Under the pieces are notes generated by a model. That model saw only the letters and a list, made by a program, of their open reading frames with translations, was not told the DNA's origin and made no database searches. This document shows, one piece after another, positions 15,801 through 26,055 of a stretch of DNA of 64,000 bases; the first letter of the stretch is position 1; each line of letters opens with the position of its first letter. Source of the DNA: Pedobacter sp. PAMC26386 (lineage in GTDB: Bacteria; Bacteroidota; Bacteroidia; Sphingobacteriales; Sphingobacteriaceae); the NCBI GenBank assembly GCA_014302835.1, contig CP060294.1, positions 744,001 to 808,000 on the forward strand. The letters are read 5' to 3'. Both the position numbers and the translations under genes were made by a program.

Positions 15801-17039
15801 CTAATGAAAAAACAGGTACGCCACAAATACTGCCGCAATGATTCCTGCTAAATCTGCAAGAAGTCCAAATGTAATAGCATAACGTGTACGTTTAATACCT
15901 ACAGAACCAAAATATAAGGCTACAATATAAAAAGTAGTATCAGCAGAACCATTAAAGACACAAGACAGACGGCCCACAAATGAATCTGGTCCATACGTTT
16001 TCATCGTATCCACCATCATTGCTTTTGCACCACTGCCACTGAGGGGTTTGATCATTGCTGTAGGCAGGGCAGGAGTAAAGTCTGTATTGATACCCATATG
16101 TACAAAACACCAGGTAAAACCGTCAACGATATAACCCAGTACCCCGGAGTTTCTGAGTACACCAATAGCAACCAGCATACCTACCAGATAAGGAATGATT
16201 GTGATACAAGTTGTAAAACCGTTTTTTGCACCTTCTATAAAAGCATCATATACATTTACTTTTTTACGTAAAGCACCTAAAATAAATGCGATAATAATGG
16301 AGAAAAGGATAAAGTTAGAAGCTACCCTTGATACGATTTCTATCTGTTCTTTAGTCAGGAAATTGGTGAAATAATAGATCATCCCAACCAGAAATAAAGT
16401 GATTCCACCTAACCAGGAAATGACCACTGTATTAAATAAATTGATTTTTTGTTTAATCGATACGGCGATTAGCCCAACAACGGTAGCTACATAGGTAGCA
16501 ATCATACATGGGATAAATATATCTGACGGATCTGCAGCACCAAGGATTGCCCTTTGAGCCATAATACTTAAAGGAATCAGTGTCAGGCCTGAAGTATGCA
16601 AAACTAAAAACATGATCTGTGCATTACTGGCTGTATCCTTATCCGGATTGATTTCCTGTAAACTTTGCATGGCCTTTAAACCAAAAGGAGTAGCAGCATT
16701 ATCCAAACCGAGTAAATTGGCAGAGAAATTCATCACCATATGGCCAGTAGCCGGGTGGTTTTTTGGTACTTCAGGGAAAATACGACTGAAGAATGGTCCG
16801 ATAATACGTGATAAGAAATTGATTGCACCAGCTTTTTCTCCAATGTTCATGATCCCTAGCCATAAGGTCATAATACCAATCAATGGCAAAGCGATATCCA
16901 TCACACCTACTTTGGCAGATTCAAATGTACCGTCTACAATTAATTTGAAGATTTCAGTATCACCAAAAAATATTAACCTGATCAGTGCAACAACGAACGC
17001 GACCACAAAAAACGCAATCCATAAATAATTTAATGCCAT
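15801..17039 (-). CDS. SpmA/SpmB fusion, nucleoside-recognition (Gate) domain membrane protein
   Basis: This 412-residue multi-pass membrane protein carries two copies of the nucleoside-recognition Gate domain. The first (about residues 40-190) is SpmA-like, with MNFSANLLGLDNAATPFGLK. The second (about 240-400) is SpmB-like, with NGFTTCITIIPYLVGMLVAI and FNGSADTTFYIVALYFGSVG. In Bacillus the separate proteins act in spore core dehydration. This organism should not sporulate, and fused homologues are common in Bacteroidota, so the role here is unknown, presumably transport. A strong terminator just upstream isolates it from the S9 peptidase gene. Confidence 0.88.
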   Translation of the reverse strand: MALNYLWIAFFVVAFVVALIRLIFFGDTEIFKLIVDGTFESAKVGVMDIALPLIGIMTLWLGIMNIGEKAGAINFLSRIIGPFFSRIFPEVPKNHPATGHMVMNFSANLLGLDNAATPFGLKAMQSLQEINPDKDTASNAQIMFLVLHTSGLTLIPLSIMAQRAILGAADPSDIFIPCMIATYVATVVGLIAVSIKQKINLFNTVVISWLGGITLFLVGMIYYFTNFLTKEQIEIVSRVASNFILFSIIIAFILGALRKKVNVYDAFIEGAKNGFTTCITIIPYLVGMLVAIGVLRNSGVLGYIVDGFTWCFVHMGINTDFTPALPTAMIKPLSGSGAKAMMVDTMKTYGPDSFVGRLSCVFNGSADTTFYIVALYFGSVGIKRTRYAITFGLLADLAGIIAAVFVAYLFFH

Positions 17040-17065
17040 ATTTTAGTTTGAAGCCATGAATGTAA

Positions 17066-17105
17066 AAAAAAGGATCTGTATTCATTAGAATACAGATCCT
17101 TTTTT
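17066..17105 (-). terminator. Terminator of the S9 peptidase gene
   Basis: GGATCTGTATTC-ATTA-GAATACAGATCC is a perfect stem flanked by A and T runs on both strands. It lies 23 bases past the peptidase stop and works in either direction. Confidence 0.9.
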
Positions 17106-17128
17106 ATGATCAAAATGAATTATGTGTT

Positions 17129-19972
17129 TTAAGGCTTTTCGTCAGTTAGCTCAAAACCCCATGTTTTACCTTTTTCTGTAGCGGGTATTCCGCCAGTCAT
17201 CCATACCGGTGCTTTAGCACCTTTCAGATAGTAATCAAAGAACTGTTGTTCGCGGATCTGGATATCTTTTCTGTTCTGACGCAGCACAAGATTATGTGCT
17301 TCATTATTATAGTTTAATAACCATGCTGGTTTACCTAATCTTTTTAAGCCAGTAAACATTTCAATTCCCTGGTACCATGGCACAGCTCCATCAGCATCAT
17401 TAGCCATGATAACCACTGGTGTGGTTACTTTAGGTAAAGAGAAAAGAGGTGAGTTTTCGATATACAATTCTGGTTTCTCCCATAAAGTCGCACCAATTCT
17501 GCTTTGTGTTTTCTCATATTGGAATTGTCTGTTCATTCCCGTTTCCCAGCGGATACCACCATAAGCAGAAGTCATATTGACTACAGGTGCTCCAGCCCAT
17601 GCAGCTGCATACATATTGGTGCTTGTAATCAGGTGTGCAACCTGGTAACCGCCCCAGCTCTGGCCCTGGATGCCGATTTTTGTACCATCAACCCAACTGT
17701 TCTTTTTCAGTGACTCAACTCCTGAATTGATATATTCTTCAGCAGATTTTCCAGGATATCCTTTTTCATAGCTAATATCCGGAGCAAATACCAAATAGCC
17801 ATTACTGACAAAGAATGATATATTCAGTCTTGAAGGAGTAGGGGCAGGAGCTTGATAATTGTAAAGTCCATCCGTAAGTTTCTCATAGAAATAAGCGATC
17901 ATTGGATACTTTTTGGCCGGATCAAAATTTTCTGGTTTATATAAGATACCTTCCGCTTTATAACCTTTAGGTGTAGTCCATTTCACTAATTCTGCTGTAC
18001 CCCAGTTATAATTCTGTTGCTGCGGATTCGTATTGCTTAATTTAACTTCTGTCTTAAAATCAGTGGTTACATAAACATTTGGTGAAGCCATATAACTTGC
18101 TTTATCATAAATAAGACGTTCTGCACCTTTTGCTTTAGTGAGCGATGAATATTTGAATTTCCCAATCACTGCTAATTCCGGATTCTTATTCTCACCAACA
18201 CGGGTTTTATAAAAACCTTTCTCTTTAGTCAGGTTATTATAAGCACTTAGCCACATGTCATCTTTCTTGCTGATGAATTGTGTTAGTATAGAATCTAGTT
18301 TTTCGTAACGGAAAGTAATGCTGTTCTGTCTGCCAAATCCATTAGTCATATTTTTTGGTGCAGATTTACCATCTGGTGTAAAACTCCAGATATCATATTT
18401 ATCATAGATTAAAACCTGTTTGTCTTCCTCAGTCCATCCGGCAGTACCGTAAACTTCAGGATCAGCGGGCATATCATTATCTTCATTCGCGAATTTTACA
18501 GTTGTACTCGTATTCAACGTCGTTACTTTTCCTGTAGCTATTGCATAAGTAGACCAGATTGAAGTCTTGTTGTCATAGAAAAGGATGTAATTCCCACCAG
18601 GAGAAGCAGAGGCCTTACCGTTCAGCGCAGATATGATTTTCTTTTTTGAACCAGTTTTTGTATCAACCAGATAATAATCACGGATCTGAGAACCTGTCCA
18701 TTGTGTTTGGGCACGATTTCCATAATCTGTAGAAACTAGTACGAAATTAGCATCCCCTTCTTTTATAACACTTGCTTCAGGAAGTTTAATGTCTGTTAAT
18801 GGAACGATTTTAGGATCACTGCTAAAAATATCAATTACTGATAAATAGCTTCTTTTACCTTCTTTATCTGCATTTTTCAACTGAATAGGTTGTACATAAT
18901 CATCTTTATAACCCCAGATATCCAGTTTAGCATGTTCGAAATCTACTAGTGTAGTATCCTTCTCTTTTTTTACCGGTGCGATACCAAAAAACAACTTGTT
19001 ACCATCTTTACTGAAGGTTAACTTTCCATCTCCGCTAACTGCCCATTTTGCTGGCATACCGTCAATTTCATGGTCAACTAAAGCTTGTGCAGTATCCAAA
19101 GTAAGCGAGTTGAAGTAAATGCTGTAATCTTTGATTTCTTTTTTCTCTGGAGATGTTTCTCCCAAAAAGGCCACTTGCTCACCCGCTTCGTCAAAAATAA
19201 ATTCTTTAAAATTACCTTTAGCACTAACCAGTGTTTTGATTGTCCATTTTTCAGTGTTCAATAAAAAGACACCAGGTTTAGCTGTTTTGTCTTTCTTAGA
19301 CCCAACGCAGTTAAAGACTAGTTGTTTGCCATTTTTACTGAATTCATATTCAGTTACATATTTAAAAATTCTTTCAACACCAGTAAGTAAGTTGCGTATA
19401 ATTAGGTCTGAACCTGCTTTTTTAGCTGCATCTTTAGTTTCTTCTTTAGCCAGGAAATCATTTGCGCTGTCTTCTTTTTCTTCAGCAGCAGCCTTTGTTT
19501 TCTTAGTGGTATCTAAAAGAGCTTCCTTTTGATAAGCCAGGTAATTTCCAGCATTCAGAGGAATTCTAAATGATTTTACTCTTGGCACCTTAATGATTGC
19601 AGCAGAAGTCAGGTTTACGAATCCTAAAGAATCCTTAGTCATTTCATCTGCTTTTTTCTTTTTGATTTTTTCCTGGCGTGTAGTTGCGAATAAAGGTTTA
19701 ATCAGAAAAGCAGCAAACTTTGAATCTGCAGTAAACTTTAGTTTTTCTCCTCTTGGTACATTTATTTTTGTGGTATTGGTGAGGTTGTTTAAATATAAAT
19801 TTGCATTTCCTTCCTGTTGAAGGATGGAATAAGCTGCCCATTGTCCATTGTCGGATAATTGTTTAACGCCAACACTCTCCCATGTATCATAAACCGTATG
19901 GTCTAACGGTTTCTTCTGGGCGAAAGTAGCTGTCGCAAACAATAAAAGAATAAGAGTAAAGTTTTTTTGCAT
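17129..19972 (-). CDS. Secreted S9-family prolyl oligopeptidase
   Basis: A signal peptide (MQKNFTLILLLFATATFAQ) precedes a 650-residue propeller-like region with several DG-rich blades and a C-terminal alpha/beta hydrolase. The nucleophile is in GIQGQSWGGYQ near residue 773, the Asp in ANDADGAVPWYQG and the His in NNEAHNLVLRQN. It would cleave peptides in the periplasm or at the cell surface. The 947-residue length is long for DPP-IV but common for the large S9 peptidases of Bacteroidota. A TAGATTTG -7 element on the minus strand at 20025-20032 places transcription start about 45 bases upstream of the ATG. It is monocistronic. Confidence 0.88.
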   Translation of the reverse strand: MQKNFTLILLLFATATFAQKKPLDHTVYDTWESVGVKQLSDNGQWAAYSILQQEGNANLYLNNLTNTTKINVPRGEKLKFTADSKFAAFLIKPLFATTRQEKIKKKKADEMTKDSLGFVNLTSAAIIKVPRVKSFRIPLNAGNYLAYQKEALLDTTKKTKAAAEEKEDSANDFLAKEETKDAAKKAGSDLIIRNLLTGVERIFKYVTEYEFSKNGKQLVFNCVGSKKDKTAKPGVFLLNTEKWTIKTLVSAKGNFKEFIFDEAGEQVAFLGETSPEKKEIKDYSIYFNSLTLDTAQALVDHEIDGMPAKWAVSGDGKLTFSKDGNKLFFGIAPVKKEKDTTLVDFEHAKLDIWGYKDDYVQPIQLKNADKEGKRSYLSVIDIFSSDPKIVPLTDIKLPEASVIKEGDANFVLVSTDYGNRAQTQWTGSQIRDYYLVDTKTGSKKKIISALNGKASASPGGNYILFYDNKTSIWSTYAIATGKVTTLNTSTTVKFANEDNDMPADPEVYGTAGWTEEDKQVLIYDKYDIWSFTPDGKSAPKNMTNGFGRQNSITFRYEKLDSILTQFISKKDDMWLSAYNNLTKEKGFYKTRVGENKNPELAVIGKFKYSSLTKAKGAERLIYDKASYMASPNVYVTTDFKTEVKLSNTNPQQQNYNWGTAELVKWTTPKGYKAEGILYKPENFDPAKKYPMIAYFYEKLTDGLYNYQAPAPTPSRLNISFFVSNGYLVFAPDISYEKGYPGKSAEEYINSGVESLKKNSWVDGTKIGIQGQSWGGYQVAHLITSTNMYAAAWAGAPVVNMTSAYGGIRWETGMNRQFQYEKTQSRIGATLWEKPELYIENSPLFSLPKVTTPVVIMANDADGAVPWYQGIEMFTGLKRLGKPAWLLNYNNEAHNLVLRQNRKDIQIREQQFFDYYLKGAKAPVWMTGGIPATEKGKTWGFELTDEKP

Positions 19973-20135
19973 AATCGGGAGTCGAATTTAAATGAGAATA
20001 TTCTTAAGGTTTAAAATTAGGATACAAATCTAAACAGCCTTAAATGTTGTAATTTTTTGCCAATATATACCATTTGTATATTAAATTTTACAAAAATCAT
20101 GAACAATTGCAATTTGCTAAAAGGTATTAGAACAG

Positions 20136-20170
20136 AAAAGGCTGTCTTTCAATCAGAAAGACAGCCTTTT
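20136..20170 (-). terminator. Terminator of yidC
   Basis: AAAAGGCTGTCTTTC and GAAAGACAGCCTTTT form a perfect stem around AATCA, 19 bases past the yidC stop. Confidence 0.9.
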
Positions 20171-20189
20171 GCAAGTATAAAAACAATAC

Positions 20190-21992
20190 TTATTTATTCT
20201 TTTTTTCTTGTGTTTTAACTTGTTGTTGTTGACGCATATAGTCATCTAAACGAGTCTGGAACTTAGATTTTTTCTTTTGCTCTTCAGGTTTCTTTTTGTT
20301 CTCCTTAAGAATATTGTGAATTTTCTCGTCGTTAACCATTGATTTAATCAGGAACTGCTGACCGAAGGTTAGCATATTCGCCAGGAAGTAATAGTAGTTC
20401 AGACCAGAAGGGTAGCTGTTCAGTACACCTAAGAATACAACCGGCATAATATAACCGATGTATTTCATTTGTCCTGTAGCACCTGATACCTGGTTATTGA
20501 AATACGTATAAATCAAGGTAGAAATAGTCATCAATACACACATTAAACTTAAGTGATCACCGATAAATGGAATTGTAAACCCAAATTTAATGAAGTCATC
20601 ATAAGTTGAAAGGTCATGCATCCATAAGAAACTTTGTCCTCTTAATTCGAATAAATTCGGGAAGAAGAAGAAGAACGCCATTACAATAGGCAATTGAAGT
20701 AACATCGGTAAACAACCGCCCAGTGGATTTACTCCGACCTGTTTGTAGAGTTTAAGATATTCCTGTTGTAATAAAGTAGCATTATCTTCACCCACTTTGG
20801 CTTTGATCTCATCCATTTCTGGTTTTAAGATTCTCATTTTAGCCATAGAGATATAAGACTTGTAGGTCAATGGTGACAATACAACTTTTAAGGCGATAGT
20901 TAAAACCAGGATAATCAGACCATAATTCCAGCCAAAACCTTCCAGGAAGTTGAACACTGGCAATACAACAAATCTGTTGATGTATTTCAATGGCCAGTAA
21001 CCCATTTCTACCAATTTCTCGATTTCTTGTCCTTGTGCTTTTAAAACCTTGAACTGATTCGTTCCGAAATAGAACTTCATCTTGTAGGTTTGAGCATCAA
21101 GCTGGTTGAAAGGAAGATTTACTTTAGCGGTATAGCCTTTCACCTGACCCGGTGTAGTCAATATTTTAACACCCAGGTTAACCTTGTTAAAAGGATCAGC
21201 AGGAATTAGAACAGCTGAGAAAAAGTGTTGCTTGAACGCAATCCACTCAATTTTAGCTTTAGATAAATTCTCCGTTTCATCTTTTGCTATGCTTAGGTGA
21301 TCAGGGTTTTTCTCCGCATACTTATAATAAGGTGCAGAATATTGCTGCTCGTTTTTCAACGATTTTTCCTGTTGAAGTAAGATAGTTTCCCAATCCAGTG
21401 AGACACTGTCTCTCTGGATAACCTTGTTCATCCCTTTTAAGTTGATGTTGAAACCAACGTTATGAGATTTAGGCTCCAAATCATAAACAAACTCAATGTA
21501 TTTATCCGCACTGTAATTAGCACGCATCACCATTGAATTGTTAGTTTTTGATGCTATAAAATAAAGATCATTGGTTTTTACCAGTTTACCGTCAACGTTT
21601 AAGGTTAAGCCGAATATATTTTCGTCACCGTCAAACAATACAACCGGTTTTTCAAGGTAAGTTTTTTCACCTTTAATCTCTACAGCCTTGATTTTACCAC
21701 CTTTATTAGTGAAAGTTAATTTTAAAGCTTCATTTTCTAATACGCTTGTAGTTGCAGTACCAGAAATACTTGTGCCGAAAGGACCTTTCAGCGCCGCTGA
21801 GTCTAATTGAGGAGCTGGTGCGTTTTCAGCAAGAGCAGCCGGCGTATGTTTAACACCTGCTTTACTAGCGGAATCAAGAGAAATCCGCTCCCGTTCTTTC
21901 TTCATTTCAGCCTCACTCGGCTTGAAGAAATAGAAAGAACCCGCCAAAACGATCATGATCAGGAACAATCCTGTGAATGTATTTTTATCCAT
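20190..21992 (-). CDS. yidC: Membrane protein insertase YidC
   Basis: This 600-residue Gram-negative-type YidC has an N-terminal membrane anchor (FTGLFLIMIVLAGSFYFF), a large periplasmic domain (about residues 60-330) and a C-terminal five-helix core. The core has NYGLIILVLTIALKVVLSPL, the cytoplasmic hairpin rich in Met/Lys (SMAKMRILKPEMDEIK), GGCLPMLLQLPIVMAFFFFF and a final SGLNYYYFLANML. It inserts inner-membrane proteins alone or with SecYEG. It ends in a basic, Gln-rich tail (QQQQVKTQEKKNK) that could touch the ribosome. It follows pyrG by 20 bases, so the two form an operon, an arrangement I have seen in other Bacteroidota. Confidence 0.95.
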   Translation of the reverse strand: MDKNTFTGLFLIMIVLAGSFYFFKPSEAEMKKERERISLDSASKAGVKHTPAALAENAPAPQLDSAALKGPFGTSISGTATTSVLENEALKLTFTNKGGKIKAVEIKGEKTYLEKPVVLFDGDENIFGLTLNVDGKLVKTNDLYFIASKTNNSMVMRANYSADKYIEFVYDLEPKSHNVGFNINLKGMNKVIQRDSVSLDWETILLQQEKSLKNEQQYSAPYYKYAEKNPDHLSIAKDETENLSKAKIEWIAFKQHFFSAVLIPADPFNKVNLGVKILTTPGQVKGYTAKVNLPFNQLDAQTYKMKFYFGTNQFKVLKAQGQEIEKLVEMGYWPLKYINRFVVLPVFNFLEGFGWNYGLIILVLTIALKVVLSPLTYKSYISMAKMRILKPEMDEIKAKVGEDNATLLQQEYLKLYKQVGVNPLGGCLPMLLQLPIVMAFFFFFPNLFELRGQSFLWMHDLSTYDDFIKFGFTIPFIGDHLSLMCVLMTISTLIYTYFNNQVSGATGQMKYIGYIMPVVFLGVLNSYPSGLNYYYFLANMLTFGQQFLIKSMVNDEKIHNILKENKKKPEEQKKKSKFQTRLDDYMRQQQQVKTQEKKNK

Positions 21993-22012
21993 TATTGTTA
22001 ATTAAACGCGTA

Positions 22013-23629
22013 TTAGTTTGTTTTTTTCTTCGCATACTCCATCGCAGCGGCGACAAATTTAACAAAAAGTGGGTGAGGATTAGCAACTGTTGACTTTAAT
22101 TCCGGATGAAATTGTCCACCAACAAAAAACGGATGGTTTTTTAACTCTACAATTTCCACTAAATGGCTGTCAGGGTTAGTACCAGAGGCGATCATACCCG
22201 CTTCTTCATACTGATTTAAATATGCACTGTTAAACTCATAACGATGTCTGTGACGCTCATTAATGTGTTGTTTACCATAAGCAGCAAAAGCTTTAGTCCC
22301 TTTTTTAAGATCACAAGGGTAAGAACCCAGACGCATTGTACCACCTTTAGTTGTTACTGTTTTCTGATCTTCCATCATATTGATAACCGGATCAACAGTT
22401 AATTCATCAATTTCTGTTGTATTTGCAGTTTTTAAGCCTAGTACATTACGGCCAAACTCAATAACCGCACACTGCATACCTAAACAAATACCGAAAAACG
22501 GAACATTATTTTCACGAACGTAACGAATAGCATCAATTTTTCCTTCAATACCACGGCTACCAAATCCAGGTGCAACAAGAACAGCGTCAAGGTGGCCTAA
22601 TTTTTCTTTTGTGTTTTCAGCATTAACCTCTTCTGAATGAATATACTCTACTCTTACTTTACATTCGTTTTTAGCACCAGCATGAATGAAAGCTTCGATA
22701 ATCGATTTATAAGCATCTGGTAGTTCAACATATTTACCTACTAAACCAATTCTAACCTCAGAAGTCGGGTTTTTAAGTCTTCCTAAAAAGTCTTTCCAGC
22801 TTTCCATATCCGGCTCATTTTTTTGGGCCAGTTTAAGTTTGCTCAATACTGTTTTATCCAATTGTTCCTTCATCATTAACAATGGAACAGAATAGATTGA
22901 TGAAGCGTCAATAGATTCAATTACTGCATTTACGTTTACATTACAGAACAAGGCGATCTTTTTACGGATATCCATATTGATATGCTGTTCTGTACGGCAA
23001 ACCAGGATGTCTGGTTGAATACCATATTCTAACAATGCTTTAACAGAGTGTTGAGTTGGTTTAGTTTTAAGCTCACCAGCTGCAGCAAGATAAGGAATTA
23101 GTGTTAAGTGAATCACAATTGCGTTATTCGCGCCAGCTTCCCATTTAAATTGTCTTACAGCTTCAATGAATGGAAGAGATTCGATATCTCCAACGGTTCC
23201 ACCAAGTTCAGTAATCACAATATCGTAATCACCTGTTTCACCAAGGATACGCATGTTGCGTTTAATTTCGTCAGTGATATGTGGGACAACCTGAACTGTT
23301 TTTCCAAGATATTCACCCTGACGTTCCTTGTTGATTACATTCTGATAAATACGACCAGTGGTGATATTGTTTGCCTGTGAAGTAGGTACATTTAAAAAAC
23401 GTTCATAGTGACCTAAATCTAAGTCAGTTTCTGCACCGTCTTCTGTTACGTAGCATTCGCCATGCTCATAGGGATTTAATGTTCCCGGATCAATATTGAT
23501 ATAGGGATCGAATTTCTGAATGGTTACACGGTAACCTCTTGCTTGTAAAAGTTTGGCCAATGAAGCGGAGATGATGCCCTTACCTAAAGAGGAAGTAACA
23601 CCGCCCGTAACAAAAATATACTTAGTCAT
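22013..23629 (-). CDS. pyrG: CTP synthase
   Basis: The synthetase domain (residues 1-270) begins with [20 protein letters not shown], which forms the nucleotide site. The glutaminase domain follows, with the nucleophilic Cys in [12 protein letters not shown] and the catalytic His/Glu in GGQFHPEL. It makes CTP from UTP, ATP and glutamine. The length of 538 matches the family. A TAGCTTTG -7 element on the minus strand at 23693-23700 suggests a leader of about 58 nt. It is upstream of yidC in the same unit. Confidence 0.97.
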   Translation of the reverse strand: MTKYIFVTGGVTSSLGKGIISASLAKLLQARGYRVTIQKFDPYINIDPGTLNPYEHGECYVTEDGAETDLDLGHYERFLNVPTSQANNITTGRIYQNVINKERQGEYLGKTVQVVPHITDEIKRNMRILGETGDYDIVITELGGTVGDIESLPFIEAVRQFKWEAGANNAIVIHLTLIPYLAAAGELKTKPTQHSVKALLEYGIQPDILVCRTEQHINMDIRKKIALFCNVNVNAVIESIDASSIYSVPLLMMKEQLDKTVLSKLKLAQKNEPDMESWKDFLGRLKNPTSEVRIGLVGKYVELPDAYKSIIEAFIHAGAKNECKVRVEYIHSEEVNAENTKEKLGHLDAVLVAPGFGSRGIEGKIDAIRYVRENNVPFFGICLGMQCAVIEFGRNVLGLKTANTTEIDELTVDPVINMMEDQKTVTTKGGTMRLGSYPCDLKKGTKAFAAYGKQHINERHRHRYEFNSAYLNQYEEAGMIASGTNPDSHLVEIVELKNHPFFVGGQFHPELKSTVANPHPLFVKFVAAAMEYAKKKTN

Positions 23630-23773
23630 GTTTGTGAGTTTGTGAAATAAAAGCCGCTTTTAAGGGCGTTTTTATTGTTTTTGTACGGGATACAAAGCTA
23701 CGGAAATATTGTGAAACTGGGAAACTAATTATCAATCTAATCGAATATGTATAATCAGATGACCCTATATTCG

Positions 23774-23807
23774 AAAAAAAAGACCAGGTAAATTACCTGG
23801 CCCTTTT
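23774..23807 (-). terminator. Terminator upstream of pyrG
   Basis: GCCAGGTAA-TTTACCTGGTC is followed by a long T run on the minus strand. It would end transcripts arriving from the kdsB region before they reach pyrG. Confidence 0.75.
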
Positions 23808-24091
23808 CAATTTTATATTTGGTTAGAATATGCTTGGTTAAATAAATGCTAAAACGTTAAGCTATAACACTAAGGTAAATCTAATATTAATTTTAGAAAT
23901 TAGTATACACATTGTTGAATAAAATGAATTTTTAACATAAGTAGTTGATATACAGATAAATTAATTGTTAGTTTGGTCCTGTGTTTATCAGGTTTGAGTA
24001 AAAATACAGATGAAATAAGTTGTTTTGATAGAAACAGAGCAAGGAGAACTATTTAATGGAATATACTCATCCTTACACTAACATTCCCGTC
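23808..24091. other. AT-rich intergenic DNA
   Basis: The non-coding stretch from 23630 to 24091 holds the pyrG promoter and the terminator above. In the remaining 284 bases, very AT-rich, I see no gene, repeat or RNA. Confidence 0.5.
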
Positions 24092-24631
24092 TTATTTACA
24101 GCATTCGTAATAGTTTTTGACCTTTTTATCCTGGTCAGACCAGGCAATATATACTTTGCTTTCTTTACCTAAACGGTACTTGAAACCATTTACACCAGTT
24201 TTTTTTAATTCTTCAAAAAAGTTTTTGTCAGGCGTATTGTTGTCAGGTTTTTCTGTTTCAGTAACCGCGGGCTCAATAAAATTCTCTTCTTCAAAGAAAA
24301 GAGAAAGTTCTTCCCTCATAAATTGCAGCTGCTCTTTCTTTTTTCCTAAATCAATACTCTCCTTATAATTATCCAGCAGTGCAGTGGCTTTCAATGTTTT
24401 CGTGTAAATCTGGTGGCCATTCTGCGGGGTAATTGTGAAAACAAGCTCCATGTTTTTTGGTTCGTCTCCATTCAGTACAATTTTAAAAGTATCCAGTTTG
24501 GTTGTGTCGCTGAAGGACCGTAAAACAGTTTTGGTATTAGAGGCTGGATCCAGTATTTTTGCAGGCCCTGTGGAATTACAAGCAGCTAAAAACAAGGGTA
24601 AAACTAAAAGGTAAATATAAGCGCTTTTCAT
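24092..24631 (-). CDS. Putative lipoprotein of unknown function
   Basis: The signal peptide ends in a standard lipobox (LFLAAC, Cys18), so the protein is lipid-anchored. The 160-residue mature part starts with a short Ser/Thr linker, then a beta-rich segment (DTFKIVLNGDEPKNMELVFT) and a charged helical region (KKKEQLQFMREELSLFFEEE). It ends YYECCK with a Cys pair. No family is recognised. It lies 31 bases downstream of kdsB in the same direction and may be the last gene of the trpS-dNK-kdsB unit. Confidence 0.7.
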   Translation of the reverse strand: MKSAYIYLLVLPLFLAACNSTGPAKILDPASNTKTVLRSFSDTTKLDTFKIVLNGDEPKNMELVFTITPQNGHQIYTKTLKATALLDNYKESIDLGKKKEQLQFMREELSLFFEEENFIEPAVTETEKPDNNTPDKNFFEELKKTGVNGFKYRLGKESKVYIAWSDQDKKVKNYYECCK

Positions 24632-24662
24632 GTAGAGGATATTTTATCCCTAAGATAGGAAA

Positions 24663-25403
24663 TTAATTGCCCTTGATTCTAATGATCTTCTCCAGGTCTT
24701 CGGGAGTATCGATGGCAATTGTCTCTAAATCAGTAACTCTGGTTTGAATTTTGTATCCATTTTCTAACCATCTAAGCTGCTCAAGACTCTCTGCAAGTTC
24801 TAAAGGAGATGGTTTTAACCTGGTGATTTTTAACAGGGTTTCTGTCGTATAGCCGTAAATCCCAATATGTTTATAGAATTGAAAAGATTTTATCCAGTCT
24901 TGTGGAGCAGTATTCCTTTGAAAAGGGATGGTCTGCCTGCTAAAATAGATAGCCTCCAGGTTAGCGTTAAGTACTACCTTAGGAATATTCTGATTGAATA
25001 ATTCTTCTTCAGTGTAGATTTTCTTGACCAGAGTTGCCAGTTTTACTTCCGGACTTTCAAAGCAGGAACATAATAAATCAATCTGGACAGGGTCGATATA
25101 CGGTTCATCCCCCTGGATATTGATGATTACATCGAAGCCCTTGATGCTCGTAGCCACCTCTGCACAACGATCAGTGCCACTCTGATGATCAGGTCTGGTT
25201 AATGCGTATTCACCACCAAAACGTTTTATTTCAGCTATAATACGTTCGTCGTCAGTCGCGATGACTACCCGGTCAAGGCTTGCAGCACTGCAAGCTTGTT
25301 CATAAACCCGCTGAATCATACTTTTACCGTTGATATCAATCAGGGGTTTACCCGGAAACCGTGTAGATGCATACCGGGCAGGAATAATTCCGAGTTTAGC
25401 CAT
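24663..25403 (-). CDS. kdsB: 3-deoxy-manno-octulosonate cytidylyltransferase
   Basis: The enzyme activates Kdo with CTP to CMP-Kdo for lipopolysaccharide core synthesis. The nucleotidyltransferase start IIPARYASTRFPGKPL, the metal/CTP segment INIQGDEPYI and the C-terminal SLEQLRWLENGYKI are all typical. The length of 246 is normal. It is separated by one base from the upstream deoxynucleoside kinase gene, so both are read from one transcript. Its presence supports a Gram-negative envelope. Confidence 0.95.
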   Translation of the reverse strand: MAKLGIIPARYASTRFPGKPLIDINGKSMIQRVYEQACSAASLDRVVIATDDERIIAEIKRFGGEYALTRPDHQSGTDRCAEVATSIKGFDVIINIQGDEPYIDPVQIDLLCSCFESPEVKLATLVKKIYTEEELFNQNIPKVVLNANLEAIYFSRQTIPFQRNTAPQDWIKSFQFYKHIGIYGYTTETLLKITRLKPSPLELAESLEQLRWLENGYKIQTRVTDLETIAIDTPEDLEKIIRIKGN

Positions 25404-25404
25404 T

Positions 25405-26019
25405 TTAAAAAAGTCCGTGTATTTCTGCCTCTATCGATTGTATTACAGTACCCAGATCTTCAGGATTATTTGTGAAATCTAATTTGTCTTTATCCAGGAT
25501 CAATAATTTACCTAAAGAGTAGTTTTTAATCCAGGCCTCGTACTTTTCATTCAGTTTTGATAAATAATCTAAACGGATACTCGCTTCATAATCACGTCCT
25601 CTGCGCTGGATATTGTTAACTAGTGTTGGAACAGAAGCCCGCAAATAAACCAGTAAGTCAGGAGGTTTGATGAAAGAAGTTATGTTTTCAAAAATATCTC
25701 TGTAATTCTGGTGGTCCCTTGTAGTCATTAAGCCCATTTCATGCAGGTTTTCTGCAAAAATATGTGCATCCTCGTAAATGGTCCTGTCTTGGATAACGTC
25801 CCTTTTATTGGTTTGAATATCTACAATCTGCTGAAAACGGTTATTCAGGAAATAAATCTGCAAGTTGAAACTCCATCGTTTCATGTCGCTGTAGAAATCT
25901 TCCAGATAAGGGTTGTTATCTACTTCTTCGTATAAAGCTTCCCAACCGTAATTCTTAGCCAACAGGCTTGTTAAAGTTGTTTTACCGGCGCCTATATTGC
26001 CAACTATTGCTATATGCAT
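25405..26019 (-). CDS. Deoxynucleoside kinase
   Basis: The P-loop VGNIGAGKTT (residues 6-15), the DR-type motif QDRTIYEDAHIFAENL and a LID segment (RRGRDYEASIRLDYL) identify the dNK family, which phosphorylates deoxyadenosine, deoxyguanosine or deoxycytidine in nucleotide salvage. The 204-residue length is normal. Base specificity cannot be read from sequence by eye. It lies between trpS and kdsB in a tight minus-strand run. Confidence 0.9.
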   Translation of the reverse strand: MHIAIVGNIGAGKTTLTSLLAKNYGWEALYEEVDNNPYLEDFYSDMKRWSFNLQIYFLNNRFQQIVDIQTNKRDVIQDRTIYEDAHIFAENLHEMGLMTTRDHQNYRDIFENITSFIKPPDLLVYLRASVPTLVNNIQRRGRDYEASIRLDYLSKLNEKYEAWIKNYSLGKLLILDKDKLDFTNNPEDLGTVIQSIEAEIHGLF

Positions 26020-26055
26020 ATGAGTGATGTGATGAGCTTAAATTAATCTAATGTA

